DNA of 64,000 nt from Macrostomum hystrix (Eukaryota; Platyhelminthes; Macrostomidae): positions 25,557,501-25,621,500 of the forward strand of contig CATNEN010000001.1 in the NCBI GenBank assembly GCA_950097015.1, written 5' to 3'. Below, one piece after another: positions 1-10,197 of the stretch; position 1 is the first letter of the stretch; each line of letters opens with the position of its first letter. Position numbers and translations under genes: made by a program. The notes under the pieces were generated by a model that was not told the origin of the DNA, made no database searches, and was given only the letters and a program-made list of their open reading frames with translations.

Positions 1-56
1 CTATTACTACTACTACTGCTACTACTATCTACTACTACTACTACTACTACTACTAT

Positions 57-122
<66 letters not shown>

Positions 123-137
123 TCTATTACTACTACA

Positions 138-177
<40 letters not shown>

Positions 178-283
178 TCTACTACTACTATTACTACTAC
201 TACTATTACTACTACTACTACTACTACTATCTATTACTACTACAACTACTACTACTACTACTACTACTATCTACTACTACTAT

Positions 284-315
<32 letters not shown>

Positions 316-316
316 T

Positions 317-367
<51 letters not shown>

Positions 368-382
368 TCTATTACTACTGCA

Positions 383-413
<31 letters not shown>

Positions 414-655
414 TCTACTACTATTACTACTACTACTATTACTACTATCTACTACTACTACTATCTACTATCTACTATTACTACTACTACTATTACTACT
501 ATCTACTACTACTACTATCTACTACTATTACTACTACTACTATTACTACTATCTACTACTACTACTATCTACTACTACTATTACTACTACTACTATTACT
601 ACTATCTACTACTACTACTATCTACTATCTACTAGTGGACTACTATCTACTAGTG
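1..655. repeat. (CTA)n trinucleotide microsatellite
   Basis: An almost uninterrupted run of CTA/TAC triplets. It is broken by regularly recurring CTATCTA interruptions and a few ATT or GCA variants. The recurrence of the interruptions shows that longer segments, not just single triplets, have been duplicated. It begins at the window edge, so its true length is unknown. No coding potential is inferred. Confidence 0.95.
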
Positions 656-659
656 GTCC

Positions 660-880
660 TTGCCCCGATCATGGATAAATCATGCATGGTCTATGTGCAA
701 ATACATGCATGTAGCATGCATGAAGCATGTATGTTTTATCCATGTTCCATGCATGTTGCATGCATGTTACATGCATGGGTATCCATGTGTTAACCGTGTG
801 TTTTCTAAAAACATGCGTGACTTATCCATGCGTGCAAGCCGGACATGCATGTTTTGCCCATGAATATCCCAATTGCACTA
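660..880. other. ATGCATG-rich palindromic tract
   Basis: A stretch dense in ATGCATG and close variants (CATGCATG, GCATGCATG, ACATGCATG), which are self-complementary alternating purine-pyrimidine words. Short open frames here are simply the translation of this low-complexity tract. No gene is recognised. Confidence 0.6.
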
Positions 881-1299
881 TATACATGCACTTTCTGTGG
901 ATACAGTCAGATGTAGGAAGCAAACCCAAAGCGAATTGCGGAATTCAAAAGAAATAAAAAAGCCCGTAATATAAACATCAGTCAAAGGAAGCAGCATCAG
1001 TTAATTAATGACTATAGGCTCACTTCCATGCTAAGAGGTAAAATAGCGAAGTTATACTGTTTATAAAATCTACTTGGAGGTTGCAAATTACGCTCGTATT
1101 ATCATGTGACAGTGATCAACACAGAATTTGTGCAACGTAGTAGAAAGTGAGATATTAGATGAAAGAACCGCCAATCGTTTACAATTACATCATTAAAATG
1201 CGTAGAAAGTTGCAGAGTGCAATACAGAAAGCAACAAATGAGCACATCAATATACAGTATGAGCATTCACAAGTATGACAGGAGTACGTACATTCGAAA
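881..1299. other. Unassigned spacer
   Basis: AT-rich sequence between the ATGCATG tract and the 54-bp array. I see no ORF with recognisable similarity, no RNA gene and no clear repeat. Confidence 0.5.
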
Positions 1300-3178
1300 G
1301 AAGGGAGCAGGGATAATAAAATGGCACGCTTTTAGGGCAGGTTGCATCTGCAAGAAGGGAGCAGGGATAATAAAATGGCACGCTTTTAGGGCAGGTTGCA
1401 TCTACAAGAAGGGAGCAGGGATAATAAAATGGCACGCTTTTAGGGCAGGTTGCATCTGCAAGAAGGGAGCAGGGATAATAAAATGGCACGCTTTTAGGGC
1501 AGGTTGCATCTACAAGAAGGGAGCAGGGATAATAAAATGGCACGCTTTTAGGGCAGGTTGCATCTGCAAGAAGGGAGCAGGGATAATAAAACGGCACGCT
1601 TTTAGGGCAGGTTGCATCTGCAAGAAGGGAGCAGGGATAATAAAATGGCACGCTTTTAGGGCAGGTTGCATCTGCAAGAAGGGAGCAGGGATAATAAAAC
1701 GGCACGCTTTTAGGGCAGGTTGCATCTGCAAGAAGGGAGCAGGGATAATAAAACGGCACGCTTTTAGGGCAGGTTGCATCTGCAAGAAGGGAGCAGGGAT
1801 AATAAAATGGCACGCTTTTAGGGCAGGTTGCATCTGCAAGAAGGGAGCAGGGATAATAAAATGGCACGCTTTTAGGGCAGGTTGCATCTGCAAGAAGGGA
1901 GCAGGGATAATAAAACGGCACGCTTTTAGGGCAGGTTGCATCTGCAAGAAGGGAGCAGGGATAATAAAACGGCACGCTTTTAGGGCAGGTTGCATCTGCA
2001 AGAAGGGAGCAGGGATAATAAAACGGCACGCTTTTAGGGCAGGTTGCATCTGCAAGAAGGGAGCAGGGATAATAAAACGGCACGCTTTTAGGGCAGGTTG
2101 CATCTGCAAGAAGGGAGCAGGGATAATAAAATGGCACGCTTTTAGGGCAGGTTGCATCTGCAAGAAGGGAGCAGGGATAATAAAACGGCACGCTTTTAGG
2201 GCAGGTTGCATCTGCAAGAAGGGAGCAGGGATAATAAAACGGCACGCTTTTAGGGCAGGTTGCATCTGCAAGAAGGGAGCAGGGATAATAAAACGGCACG
2301 CTTTTAGGGCAGGTTGCATCTGCAAGAAGGGAGCAGGGATAATAAAACGGCACGCTTTTAGGGCAGGTTGCATCTGCAAGAAGGGAGCAGGGATAATAAA
2401 ATGGCACGCTTTTAGGGCAGGTTGCATCTGCAAGAAGGGAGCAGGGATAATAAAATGGCACGCTTTTAGGGCAGGTTGCATCTGCAAGAAGGGAGCAGGG
2501 ATAATAAAATGGCACGCCTTTAGGGCAGGTTGCATCTGCAAGAAGGGAGCAGGGATAATAAAACGGCACGCTTTTAGGGCAGGTTGCATCTGCAAGAAGG
2601 GAGCAGGGATAATAAAATGGCACGCTTTTAGGGCAGGTTGCATCTGCAAGAAGGGAGCAGGGATAATAAAAAGGCACGCTTTTAGGGCAGGTTGCATCTG
2701 CAAGAAGGGGAGCAGGGATAATAAAACGGCACGCTTTTAGGGCAGGTTGCATCTGCAAGAAGGGAGCAGGGATAATAAAACGGCACGCTTTTAGGGCAGG
2801 TTGCATCTGCAAGAAGGGAGCAGGGATAATAAAACGGCACGCTTTTAGGGCAGGTTGCATCTGCAAGAAGGGAGCAGGGATAATAAAATGGCACGCTTTT
2901 AGGGCAGGTTGCATCTGCAAGAAGGGAGCAGGGATAATAAAAAGGCACGCTTTTAGGGCAGGTTGCATCTGCAAGAAGGGGAGCAGGGATAATAAAACGG
3001 CACGCTTTTAGGGCAGGTTGCATCTGCAAGAAGGGAGCAGGGATAATAAAACGGCACGCTTTTAGGGCAGGTTGCATCTGCAAGAAGGGAGCAGGGATAA
3101 TAAAACGGCACGCTTTTAGGGCAGGTTGGATCTACAAGAAGGGAGCAGGGATAATAAAACGGCACGCTTTTAGGGCAG
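1300..3178. repeat. 54-bp minisatellite, about 35 copies
   Basis: Head-to-tail 54-bp units built around GCACGCTTTTAGGGCAGG. The main variable site is TGG/CGG/AGG just before GCACGC, and a second is TGC/TAC in the linker. Two units carry an extra G (near 2705 and 2976). These two share the same AGG-variant unit upstream, so a block of five units plus 1 bp was itself duplicated. Because 54 is divisible by three, several frames stay open on both strands (ORFs up to 575 codons). I regard these as artefacts. Confidence 0.95.
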
Positions 3179-3189
3179 AAAAAATGAAA

Positions 3190-3930
3190 CTAGTCATGCA
3201 TGTAGCTATAGACCGGTACACTGCAAAATAGTGAGGGACCGCGCCATGGAATTAAAGTACAGGGCGCCAAAAAATCGGACAGCGGGACGTTAAGTATAGC
3301 GCTAGGACGAGTAATGTTATAGATGTTGAAGGAAATTAATTGGTTGGCATTAATGATCGAGTCGACTGTCTCCATCATTGCAACGTCTCTCGCACAGAAT
3401 GAAGTACCTTCATTGTTAAGTGTCTCGCGAATGACAGACGTAATGGGGTCAACAATACGCAAAGAAGCCATTTGACCTGTGATGCTGGATATAATACCGA
3501 TCTGCTTACCGCGCAGGAAAACAATCGAGTTCTTTGTCCTGCGAGCGGCATCCTCGTCAGAAGAACAGTACATACCCTGGTAGAACTGGATCCGATAGAA
3601 ATCATCGTCAGTGCCATGAGTTGAACTCTTTCGCTAGGCGATGATGACAATACACGGGATAATCGTTTTATCAGCAGCGTCTTTGATGCCATTTGACAAG
3701 CATAATTCCGTGTGCCCATTAACAACTTTTTGTAACGACCTATGGCACTCTCAAAGCCGAACATCGAGGCCACAGAGATAGGTCCAAAATTCTGGTACAT
3801 CATGGGATAGTGCACCAAAAAATGAAAATCCGACGCAAATGCCGCAGAAGCAGAAGTCGACTTGGTAGTAACACGCTGTCTTTTTTGAGGTGGTGAGGGG
3901 TCATCGCGCTCGGGCCACTGTCATCAGAAT
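3190..3930 (-). pseudogene. DNA-transposase C-terminal fragment (CMC/EnSpm-like)
   Basis: Minus-strand reading gives FHFLVHYPMMYQNFGP followed by ASMFGFES, GRYKKLL and GTR. This resembles the conserved C-terminal block of animal CACTA/EnSpm (CMC)-type transposases, which have an HxP...GP...SMF.FE..N/G..K pattern. Downstream, FYQGMYCSSDED and RRTKNSIVFLRG lie in a different minus frame, so at least one frameshift (near 3580-3620) separates the two halves. A P/S/Q/K/R-rich lead-in extends the reading upstream to about 3900 without a start codon. No N-terminal catalytic part and no terminal inverted repeats were found, so this is a decayed fragment. Family assignment is from memory of motif shape. 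Confidence 0.5.
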
Positions 3931-4105
3931 CTTCGGAATCAAAGGTGGCTTGATCAAATGGTTTAGCAGGGATATACGCAGTAAATTATACATGTTTTAT
4001 TGCTTTTTTTCTTGATATACAGTATTTCGTGTACTTTCCTTCATTGAGAAAGTACTTATTTGAAGTTTTTATATAATGTTTAGAAATAATGCTTGTCGCA
4101 ATCAT

Positions 4106-4734
4106 GCATTATGGCGAGTCTAGGGAAGGTGGAAGGGGATCAGGCCTTACTCCCCAGTGGCACCCGCGCTAGTGATTGGTTGGTCGCTCTTGGTGGGCAC
4201 TTCGAGGGAAAATTAAAGGCGGTGACTCATCGAGTAACGTGATTTTATAACCTGGCCCCTCACTTGCAATTCTATGGGGAAAACTGGCAGATAATGCCAG
4301 TGATCAAAAGAGTAAAATTACACTCCAAGGTCTTGGAGTGTGTTATGGAAAATAAATTTTCAGTGCACAATCTACTCAGATGTTACTTACCATTAATTTT
4401 ACTTTACTTGAAACGTCATTATATTTTTAATTCGCATTTAAAATATGTCGTGCAGAATAGAACTGGGAACTGAAAACCCGGTCACGTTTCTTAGTCTAAT
4501 CAGGACTTCGATGGATTCGAACTAAGATTTTGAAATCGTTACTGAATTTCCAGGGTTCGAAACAGTATAACTCTTTAGAGTAGTAGAACGATAAAATGCT
4601 AACTAGAAATAGTAATTAATGAGTAAATACTATCATGAAGTTTTTTAAAAACTATTAAGGAATCGATTGCAATCGTAGAAACGAATCCTATAGAATGAAC
4701 TTTTTTCTTTGAACATCGGCGTGGCTGTAAGAAA
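4106..4734. repeat. Dispersed repeat, copy 1 (interrupted by LTR element)
   Basis: Closely matches 49876-50581, with shared landmarks such as CCCCAGTGGCACCCGC, GGGGAAAACTGGCAGATAAT, ACTGAAAACCCGGTCACG and GTGGCTGTAAGAAA. Small indels separate the copies. The match stops exactly at the left LTR and resumes for a few bases after the right LTR, so the retrotransposon landed inside it. Two TTCGAAC/GGTTCGAA words resemble a pol III B box, but no matching A box or tRNA fold was found, so SINE status is unproven. Small ORFs in it (for example 4264-4473) are not convincing. Confidence 0.75.
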
Positions 4735-5044
4735 TGTAGTACGGCTGGAAATGTTCTTTTAAAATTGCGCTAAATATTTTATTGTTGCTATACAGTAACT
4801 ATAGCGATTGCAAATAACATTATTATGTTATTAATTTCTACTTTTATGACCCTTGAAAATAATGCAAATATTAATTATAAATTATTTTAATCGTTGTCTA
4901 ATTAAAATATAATCGCACCAGTTTGAAAAGCGCGCTGCAATCGATTGTAAGTGTAAAGGCGCGGCGCGGCGTGTAAACTGAAGACGTTAAATTGCTGTAG
5001 TAAAACTGTTTAAATTCGCGGCCTTCAAACTCAGTTATACTACA
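4735..5044 (+). repeat. 5' LTR
   Basis: A 310-bp terminal repeat starting TGTAGTACGG and ending GTTATACTACA, with the 6-bp inverted termini TGTAGT/ACTACA. It is AT-rich in the first two thirds. An ATTAAAATATAATCG stretch near 4900 is a possible core promoter, but no transcription start can be fixed. Confidence 0.95.
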
Positions 5045-5046
5045 TT

Positions 5047-5062
5047 TGGCGACCACGCCAGC
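5047..5062 (+). promoter_or_regulatory. Primer-binding site, tRNA-Arg-like
   Basis: TGGCGACCACGCCAG begins two bases after the 5' LTR, where the minus-strand primer of LTR elements anneals. The opening TGGCGACC matches the complement of a tRNA 3' end of the type used by arginine-tRNA-primed Gypsy elements. The exact tRNA is inferred and could be tested against the host tRNA set. Confidence 0.7.
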
Positions 5063-5071
5063 TCTACTATT

Positions 5072-6265
5072 ATGTGGAACGACCAGAACCTGGATGACGA
5101 CGATTTTTTGGAACTCCGAGGTCGACTTGTGAGACGTCAAAACGGGCACGCTATTCACGCCACGGCAGCCGCAGCGTCATTCTATGAACCATCTGAATCC
5201 ATGAGTGCGCGGTCACACTATCACTCTACCGGCCAGGCGACAAACCCGTTTCTGTCATCCGAGAATGTACGAGAGACAGAGATGCGGCATGCTCCGGTTT
5301 CATTAATATCGACAAACCCATTCCTGCCGCAGTTTGACCAGCATCCTCCAGCATTGAATCACCCGTTTTTCCAGTCGCCTCATCAGCAACATTGCCAACA
5401 GTTGTCAGAATATCAGGTTCAGCCACAGCGTTGTGTCCTGCCGCCGGTGCCAAAACCAGCTGCGTACAACGGTCGAGAGGATTTTGATGACTTCCTATTG
5501 CGAATTGGCGCCTACATGGGCCGTTTTCCCGGCCTTTTAGATTCAGACAAGGTCAGTACTCTGACGTCCTATCTTGGACCTGCTTTCATAACGTACACCA
5601 CATGGCTGGCGATGCAGTGCGCCCATTTTGGCCTGCCACCGAGCACAACACCGGACCAGCTTCCGGAACTTTCTTACGAGAACCTGGTCGAGCACCTCCG
5701 ATCGCGTCACGGTGGCTCGAAAAGTGCTGCACTTATTCGTCGCGAATTCCGTGCCCGGCAGCGTCGCCCCGAAGAGCGATTCGAGACATACCTGACGGAG
5801 CTACAGCGATTGGCGGCAAGGGCCTACCCGGACGTGAGAGCTCAAGCCTACGTACAGCAGATGGTCCTCGAGCAGTTCATGCACGGGCTCAACGACAACT
5901 ATGTCACGGAGAGACTGCTGAACCAGCCAGTACCGCCAGGGACTGCGGAGCAAGCACTGCGAATTGCCCAACAGTTTCGCGAGACGCAGGCATACATGGC
6001 TACTGCCAGTAGCAGCACTGGATCAGGACGAGTATTTAGCAGTGAGTTTCTGCCAAAAAGCTTGCCAGTGCCACCTAAAGCTTCGGTGCAGCCTAAGCAA
6101 CCTATTAACCAGCGGCCGATCTCATCTGAGAGGCGTGAGCAGCATCAGCCAGTAGCTGCAGGCCCAGTCTGTTTCGGCTGTAGTCGACCAGGCCACATCC
6201 GACGCAACTGCCCAAACGCCGAGGGGGCTGGTCCACGAGGCCAGCACTGGCCCTCTCAGCACTAA
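5072..6265 (+). CDS. Gag polyprotein of the Ty3/Gypsy element
   Basis: A 397-codon ORF starting at the first ATG after the primer-binding site. It would form the nucleocapsid-like particle and bind element RNA. Residues about 150-310 are the helical capsid-like region typical of retrotransposon Gag, including a REFRARQR...ERFETYLTELQRL segment. Residues 367-380 form one CCHC zinc knuckle (CFGCSRPGHIRRNC, C-x2-C-x4-H-x4-C). The N-terminal 140 residues are rich in P, Q, H and N and look unstructured. The frame ends at TAA shortly after the knuckle and overlaps the pol frame, with a slippery site in the overlap. No lesions are seen. Confidence 0.9.
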   Translation: MWNDQNLDDDDFLELRGRLVRRQNGHAIHATAAAASFYEPSESMSARSHYHSTGQATNPFLSSENVRETEMRHAPVSLISTNPFLPQFDQHPPALNHPFFQSPHQQHCQQLSEYQVQPQRCVLPPVPKPAAYNGREDFDDFLLRIGAYMGRFPGLLDSDKVSTLTSYLGPAFITYTTWLAMQCAHFGLPPSTTPDQLPELSYENLVEHLRSRHGGSKSAALIRREFRARQRRPEERFETYLTELQRLAARAYPDVRAQAYVQQMVLEQFMHGLNDNYVTERLLNQPVPPGTAEQALRIAQQFRETQAYMATASSSTGSGRVFSSEFLPKSLPVPPKASVQPKQPINQRPISSERREQHQPVAAGPVCFGCSRPGHIRRNCPNAEGAGPRGQHWPSQH

Positions 6266-9200
6266 GACATTTGGCCTCCGTTCCACGCCCCAGCAGCTGC
6301 CAGCCTAGTAATGCACGCTTCGTGACCGCGCGCATCTTCAGACGACGACGCCACTGCCTGATCGATACCGGAGCAGAGGTGTCCTGCATCAGTGCCAACA
6401 TCTGTCAGAAGGCCAGGCGGCGGCTGCAGCCCAGCAACATCACCATCAAAGGCGTGGACGGAAACTTACAACCTGTGCTGGGTGAGACAACTGCGATACT
6501 GCAGATTGGAACTGTGAGAATTCAGCATCGTTTTGTTGTGCTAGAGAAGCTGTATCCAGCATCAGTCATCCTAGGCTGCGACCTACTAAGTGAGCATGAC
6601 ATCTCCATTCACCTACAAGCTGGCTGCATCACATTCAATCGCGTGAATGTTTCAGTCCCTATTCGGCAAAGCAAGGAAGCACCACAGACTTGCAGGCTGG
6701 TGTCAGCGGCCTCTGTGCAACTGCAGCCTGGACAGCACTGGATCATTCCCATCAAACCAGCGCAGCCTACCTCTTGGACTCAGTCAGCAGCCCCAGGCAT
6801 CATCACAGGGACAAAGCGGCAAGGCCTTCTGCTGGCTCGCTGCATTGCAAAGCTTGCTGACAGTGGCATGGGGTTGGCAGCAATCAACATCAGTGACCAG
6901 ATGATCAGCATCACGGACGGTGACGCCATCGGTAACTTCTCGCCATTAGGAAGTCAGCCGCTTATCCACTTAGCCCCCGCTGGCTCATCGGCGACAGCGG
7001 CGGCTGTCGTCGGTTCAACAGCGACAGTGGCGACCACTGCAGCCAGCAAGGTTGCTAGAGACATGACATTCGTAGCATCAGCTTCAGTAGTGGCGCGCCC
7101 ACCAGCTGAATGGCTTAGTAGCATCCAAATCGAACCCAGCATCTCGGCTGAAGAGCAACAGTCTGTCAAGGAGCTGCTATTGGAGTTCACCGACGTCTTC
7201 GCGTCACCTGGCAGCACCGGACAGACTGCCATCTTGCGTCACCGCATCGACACGGGTGTGGCACAACCGATTCGGCAGGGCCTTCGACGAGCGGCGCGCC
7301 CCGTCATCGACAAGCAGGCAGAGCTAGTCGACGACATGCTGGCCAAGGGGGTCATTCGACCGTCATCATCGCCATGGGCGTCGCCAATCGTGCTAGTTAA
7401 GAAGAAGGACGGAACAGCTCGGTTCTGCTTGGACTATCGGTTGCTCAACGAAGTCACCAAGCCAGACGCTTTCCCGATCCCACGCATCGATGACACTCTG
7501 GACGCGCTGGAAGGCAACGCCTACTTTTCGGCACTCGACCTGGAGAGTGGTTATTGGCAGGTCGAGGTCGATGAGCGCGACAAAGAGAAAACTGCCTTCA
7601 TCTGTCATCAGGGCCTCTTTGAATTTAATGTCATGCCGTTTGGGCTCCGAAACGCACCAGCCACATTTCAACGACTTATGCAACTTGTCCTCCAAGGCCT
7701 GACCTGGCAAGCCTGTCTGGTCTTCATCGATGATGTCATCATTATGGGCCGGACAATCGCTGAGCATAATGATCGGCTGCGGGCAGTGCTCGAGCGTCTG
7801 CGGGAGGCAAACTTGCGGCTGAAGCCATCTAAGTGCCGTTTTGCCAATACGTCAATGATTGCCCTCGGCCATCGAGTCTCAAAGGCCGGCATCGCCGTGG
7901 ACGAATCGAAGACGGCGGCCGTTCGCGATTGGCCGACACCGCGAAATTCCAAGGAGGTCAAGAGTTTCCTGGGCCTTACATCTTACTATCGGCGATTCGT
8001 CCGGGACTACTCTAAGATCGCCGAACCGCTTCGACGCCTGACCCTGCCGACGGAGAGATTTCAGTGGACACCGGCAGCGGAGGCTGCATTCAACGAGTTG
8101 AAGGTGGCACTGACATCGGCACCGATCCTAGCCTTTCCGGACACCAGCCCGACCAGCTCCGAGTACATTTTGGACACGGACGCCAGTGATTGCGCCGTCG
8201 GCGCGGTGCTTTCCCAGGTGCAGGCGGGCGTGGAGCGTGTCATTGCGTACTCCAGCCGAGCGCTTTCGAAGGCCGAACGAAACTACTGCGTCACAAGGCG
8301 AGAACTGCTCTCGGTCGTTGAGCACGTCAGGAAGTTTCGGACTTATCTGCTGCCTAGAAGGTTCACTGTGCGCGTCGATCACCAGTCCTTGACGCACCTG
8401 CTGACATTCAAGGAGCCCGAAGGGCAGCTGGCGCGGTGGCTCCAGGTGCTTGACGAGTTCGACTTCAAGGTGGTTTTCCGACCGGGACGGCAGCACAACA
8501 ACGCCGACTCTCTCTCTCGACGTCAGCAGCGATGCACTAACCAGTGTAGAGTCTGCCGGCCAGATCCAGCAATCACAAGCAAGGTGACTTCCGCAGTGGC
8601 CTGTCAGACCGACGACAAAGTCGAGCCAGCTGTCGTCGTCAGGGTCAACGTGGCGTCTGCAGGGCAGTCAGGACCGACTGGAGCTCGCCCGGCAGCCGTG
8701 ACGGAAGTCACCAACGTCAGTGCCCTGCAGTCAAGGCGCAAGCAGGAGCTTCGGCCTTTACCGAATGAGAGTGAAGAAGAGAGCAGTGAAGACGAGGCAC
8801 CTGAAGACAGCGAAGCACCAGCGGACTGCGGCGCGGCGCAGCCGTTGCGCACGCAGCAGCTTCATGATCCGATCATCGGCCCGGTGTTCCGGCTACTTTC
8901 CGACGGAAAATCTAAGTTCAGCGAGCAGCAGCGAGATCGTGTGCCACCTGAGAGCTTATTACTGGCTCAGAAGGGGCATGAACTCTGCTTCGTGAATGGC
9001 ATTATGCATCGGCTGATCAACTCGAAGCCTGTACCCGTCGTGCCCTGCAGCCTGCAACGCGGGATCATCGACGAAATACACGGCATCGGCCATCTGGGTG
9101 AAGACAAGACGCTAGCCAGCTTGAAGATGCGGTACTACTGGCCGAAGATGGCTGACAGCGTCCGGCTGGCAGTCCGTTCCTGTGAAGCGTGCCAGCGAGC

Positions 9201-10197
9201 CAAGACGCCTGTCATCAAGCGCGCACCGCTGCAGTCCATCGCAGCTGGTTTTCCGATGCAGCGCGTCGGTTTTGACGTGGTGAAGGTCGGCGTCTCCAAG
9301 AACGGCAACGATCGACTGCTTACAATCGTTGATTATTTTAGCAAATGGGTGGAGCTGGTGCCAATTCCTGACGAGAAGGCTACAACCATCGCCGCAGCGC
9401 TTTTCAACAACTGGATTGCGCGGTGGGGCGCTCCGCACATTCTCCACTCTGATCGTGGTCGGAGCATCGACGGCCGCATCATCCGCAGCCTCTGCAAGCT
9501 GCTGGACATCAGCAAGACCCGGACGTCCGGTTACCACCCGCAGTGTGATGGCCTTGTTGAGAGATTCCACCGCACTCTTCATCACATGCTGCGCTGCCAC
9601 CTTCAAGCAGTCGACCCGTTGGACTGGGAGGACGTTCTGCCGCATTGCCTTCTGGCTTACCGGAGCAGCATCAATGCGACAACTGGATTTTCTCCGCACT
9701 TCCTGATGACCGGCCGGGAGGTGGTGCTGCCGCTTGATGTGGTCTATCGGGTTCCGGAGCCCCCAGCGATCGTCGGCCAGTACGCGGCGGAGACAGTTTA
9801 CAGGCTCCAAGACGCCTTCGACACCGTGCGGAGAGCGACCGGGACAGCTCAGCGACGACAGCGACGCTACTACGACTCGAAGGCCCAGAAGCGCAAGTTC
9901 CGCGCTGGAGACACCGTGTGGCTTTTTGTGCCGCCTGCCGTGCTGTCCAGGACCAACGGCCTGCCCCCTAAACATCAGGCGCCATGGACAGGACCCTTCA
10001 AAGTTCTATGCAGGACCTCGCCGGTGAACTACCTGGTGCGGCCAGTCGATTACAAGGACGGAGAGGTCAAAGGGCGCGTCGTCCACGTGAACAAGTTGAA
10101 ACGAGCGCACCAGCCCCGCCCCGCTGACGGTCAGCAGGACGAGGCGGTCAGTGACGTCAGCACCGACGCCCTCGACGCTGATTGGGTGCTTGTGTAA
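6184..10197 (+). CDS. Pol polyprotein (PR-RT-RNase H-IN) of the Ty3/Gypsy element
   Basis: Open in the -1 frame from 6184, with no suitable AUG near its start, so it is probably made as a Gag-Pol fusion by frameshifting. Residue numbers count from 6271. Aspartic protease: LIDTGAEVSC (D32). Reverse transcriptase: FCLDYRLLN, SALDLESGYWQVEV, MPFGLRNAPATFQRLM and active site FIDD (D487, D488), where Y of the usual YxDD is F. RNase H: LDTDASDCAVGAVLSQ, CVTRRELLSVV and VRVDHQSL. Integrase: HHCC zinc finger H937-x3-H941-x29-C971-x2-C974, then catalytic D1002, D1061 and E1097, giving D-x35-E. A GPF-type C-terminal motif (APWTGPFKV) follows. No stops interrupt it. The stretch between the protease and RT, and an acidic linker before the integrase, are not assigned. 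It should copy element RNA and integrate the DNA. Confidence 0.93.
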   Translation, partial: STRPHPTQLPKRRGGWSTRPALALSALRHLASVPRPSSCQPSNARFVTARIFRRRRHCLIDTGAEVSCISANICQKARRRLQPSNITIKGVDGNLQPVLGETTAILQIGTVRIQHRFVVLEKLYPASVILGCDLLSEHDISIHLQAGCITFNRVNVSVPIRQSKEAPQTCRLVSAASVQLQPGQHWIIPIKPAQPTSWTQSAAPGIITGTKRQGLLLARCIAKLADSGMGLAAINISDQMISITDGDAIGNFSPLGSQPLIHLAPAGSSATAAAVVGSTATVATTAASKVARDMTFVASASVVARPPAEWLSSIQIEPSISAEEQQSVKELLLEFTDVFASPGSTGQTAILRHRIDTGVAQPIRQGLRRAARPVIDKQAELVDDMLAKGVIRPSSSPWASPIVLVKKKDGTARFCLDYRLLNEVTKPDAFPIPRIDDTLDALEGNAYFSALDLESGYWQVEVDERDKEKTAFICHQGLFEFNVMPFGLRNAPATFQRLMQLVLQGLTWQACLVFIDDVIIMGRTIAEHNDRLRAVLERLREANLRLKPSKCRFANTSMIALGHRVSKAGIAVDESKTAAVRDWPTPRNSKEVKSFLGLTSYYRRFVRDYSKIAEPLRRLTLPTERFQWTPAAEAAFNELKVALTSAPILAFPDTSPTSSEYILDTDASDCAVGAVLSQVQAGVERVIAYSSRALSKAERNYCVTRRELLSVVEHVRKFRTYLLPRRFTVRVDHQSLTHLLTFKEPEGQLARWLQVLDEFDFKVVFRPGRQHNNADSLSRRQQRCTNQCRVCRPDPAITSKVTSAVACQTDDKVEPAVVVRVNVASAGQSGPTGARPAAVTEVTNVSALQSRRKQELRPLPNESEEESSEDEAPEDSEAPADCGAAQPLRTQQLHDPIIGPVFRLLSDGKSKFSEQQRDRVPPESLLLAQKGHELCFVNGIMHRLINSKPVPVVPCSLQRGIIDEIHGIGHLGEDKTLASLKMRYYWPKMADSVRLAVRSCEACQRAKTPVIKRAPLQSIAAGFPMQRVGFDVVKVGVSKNGNDRLLTIVDYFSKWVELVPIPDEKATTIAAALFNNWIARWGAPHILHSDRGRSIDGRIIRSLCKLLDISKTRTSGYHPQCDGLVERFHRTLHHMLRCHLQAVDPLDWEDVLPHCLLAYRSSINATTGFSPHFLMTGREVVLPLDVVYRVPEPPAIVGQYAAETVYRLQDAFDTVRRATGTAQRRQRRYYDSKAQKRKFRAGDTVWLFVPPAVLSRTNGLPPKHQAPWTGPFKVLCRTSPVNYLVRPVDYKDGEVKGRVVHVNKLKRAHQPRPADGQQDEAVSDVSTDALDADWVLV
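6211..6217 (+). promoter_or_regulatory. Programmed -1 frameshift heptamer CCCAAAC
   Basis: In the gag frame this reads C CCA AAC, the canonical X XXY YYZ slippery arrangement. It lies directly after the last cysteine codon of the zinc knuckle and inside the gag/pol overlap (6184-6265), where pol is open in the -1 frame. Downstream GGCTGG...CCAGC and GGCCAGCACTGGCC can form alternative stems starting about 10-30 nt away, a usual place for a stimulatory structure. Use of the site is inferred. Confidence 0.75.

Noticed and set aside
1217-2974. ORFs of up to 575 codons on both strands of the 54-bp array
   Set aside because: Unit length is divisible by three and several frames are open at once; no unique coding sequence or initiation context supports translation.
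1300-3178. Telomere-like TTTTAGGG in the 54-bp unit
   Set aside because: The word occurs once per 54-bp unit and is not tandem, so it is not telomeric repeat.
4530-4570. tRNA gene or tRNA-derived SINE (TTCGAAC and GGTTCGAA words)
   Set aside because: No cloverleaf, acceptor stem or A box could be found on either strand.
9112-9975. 287-codon minus-strand ORF opposite integrase
   Set aside because: Shadow of the GC-rich pol coding strand with no recognisable domain.
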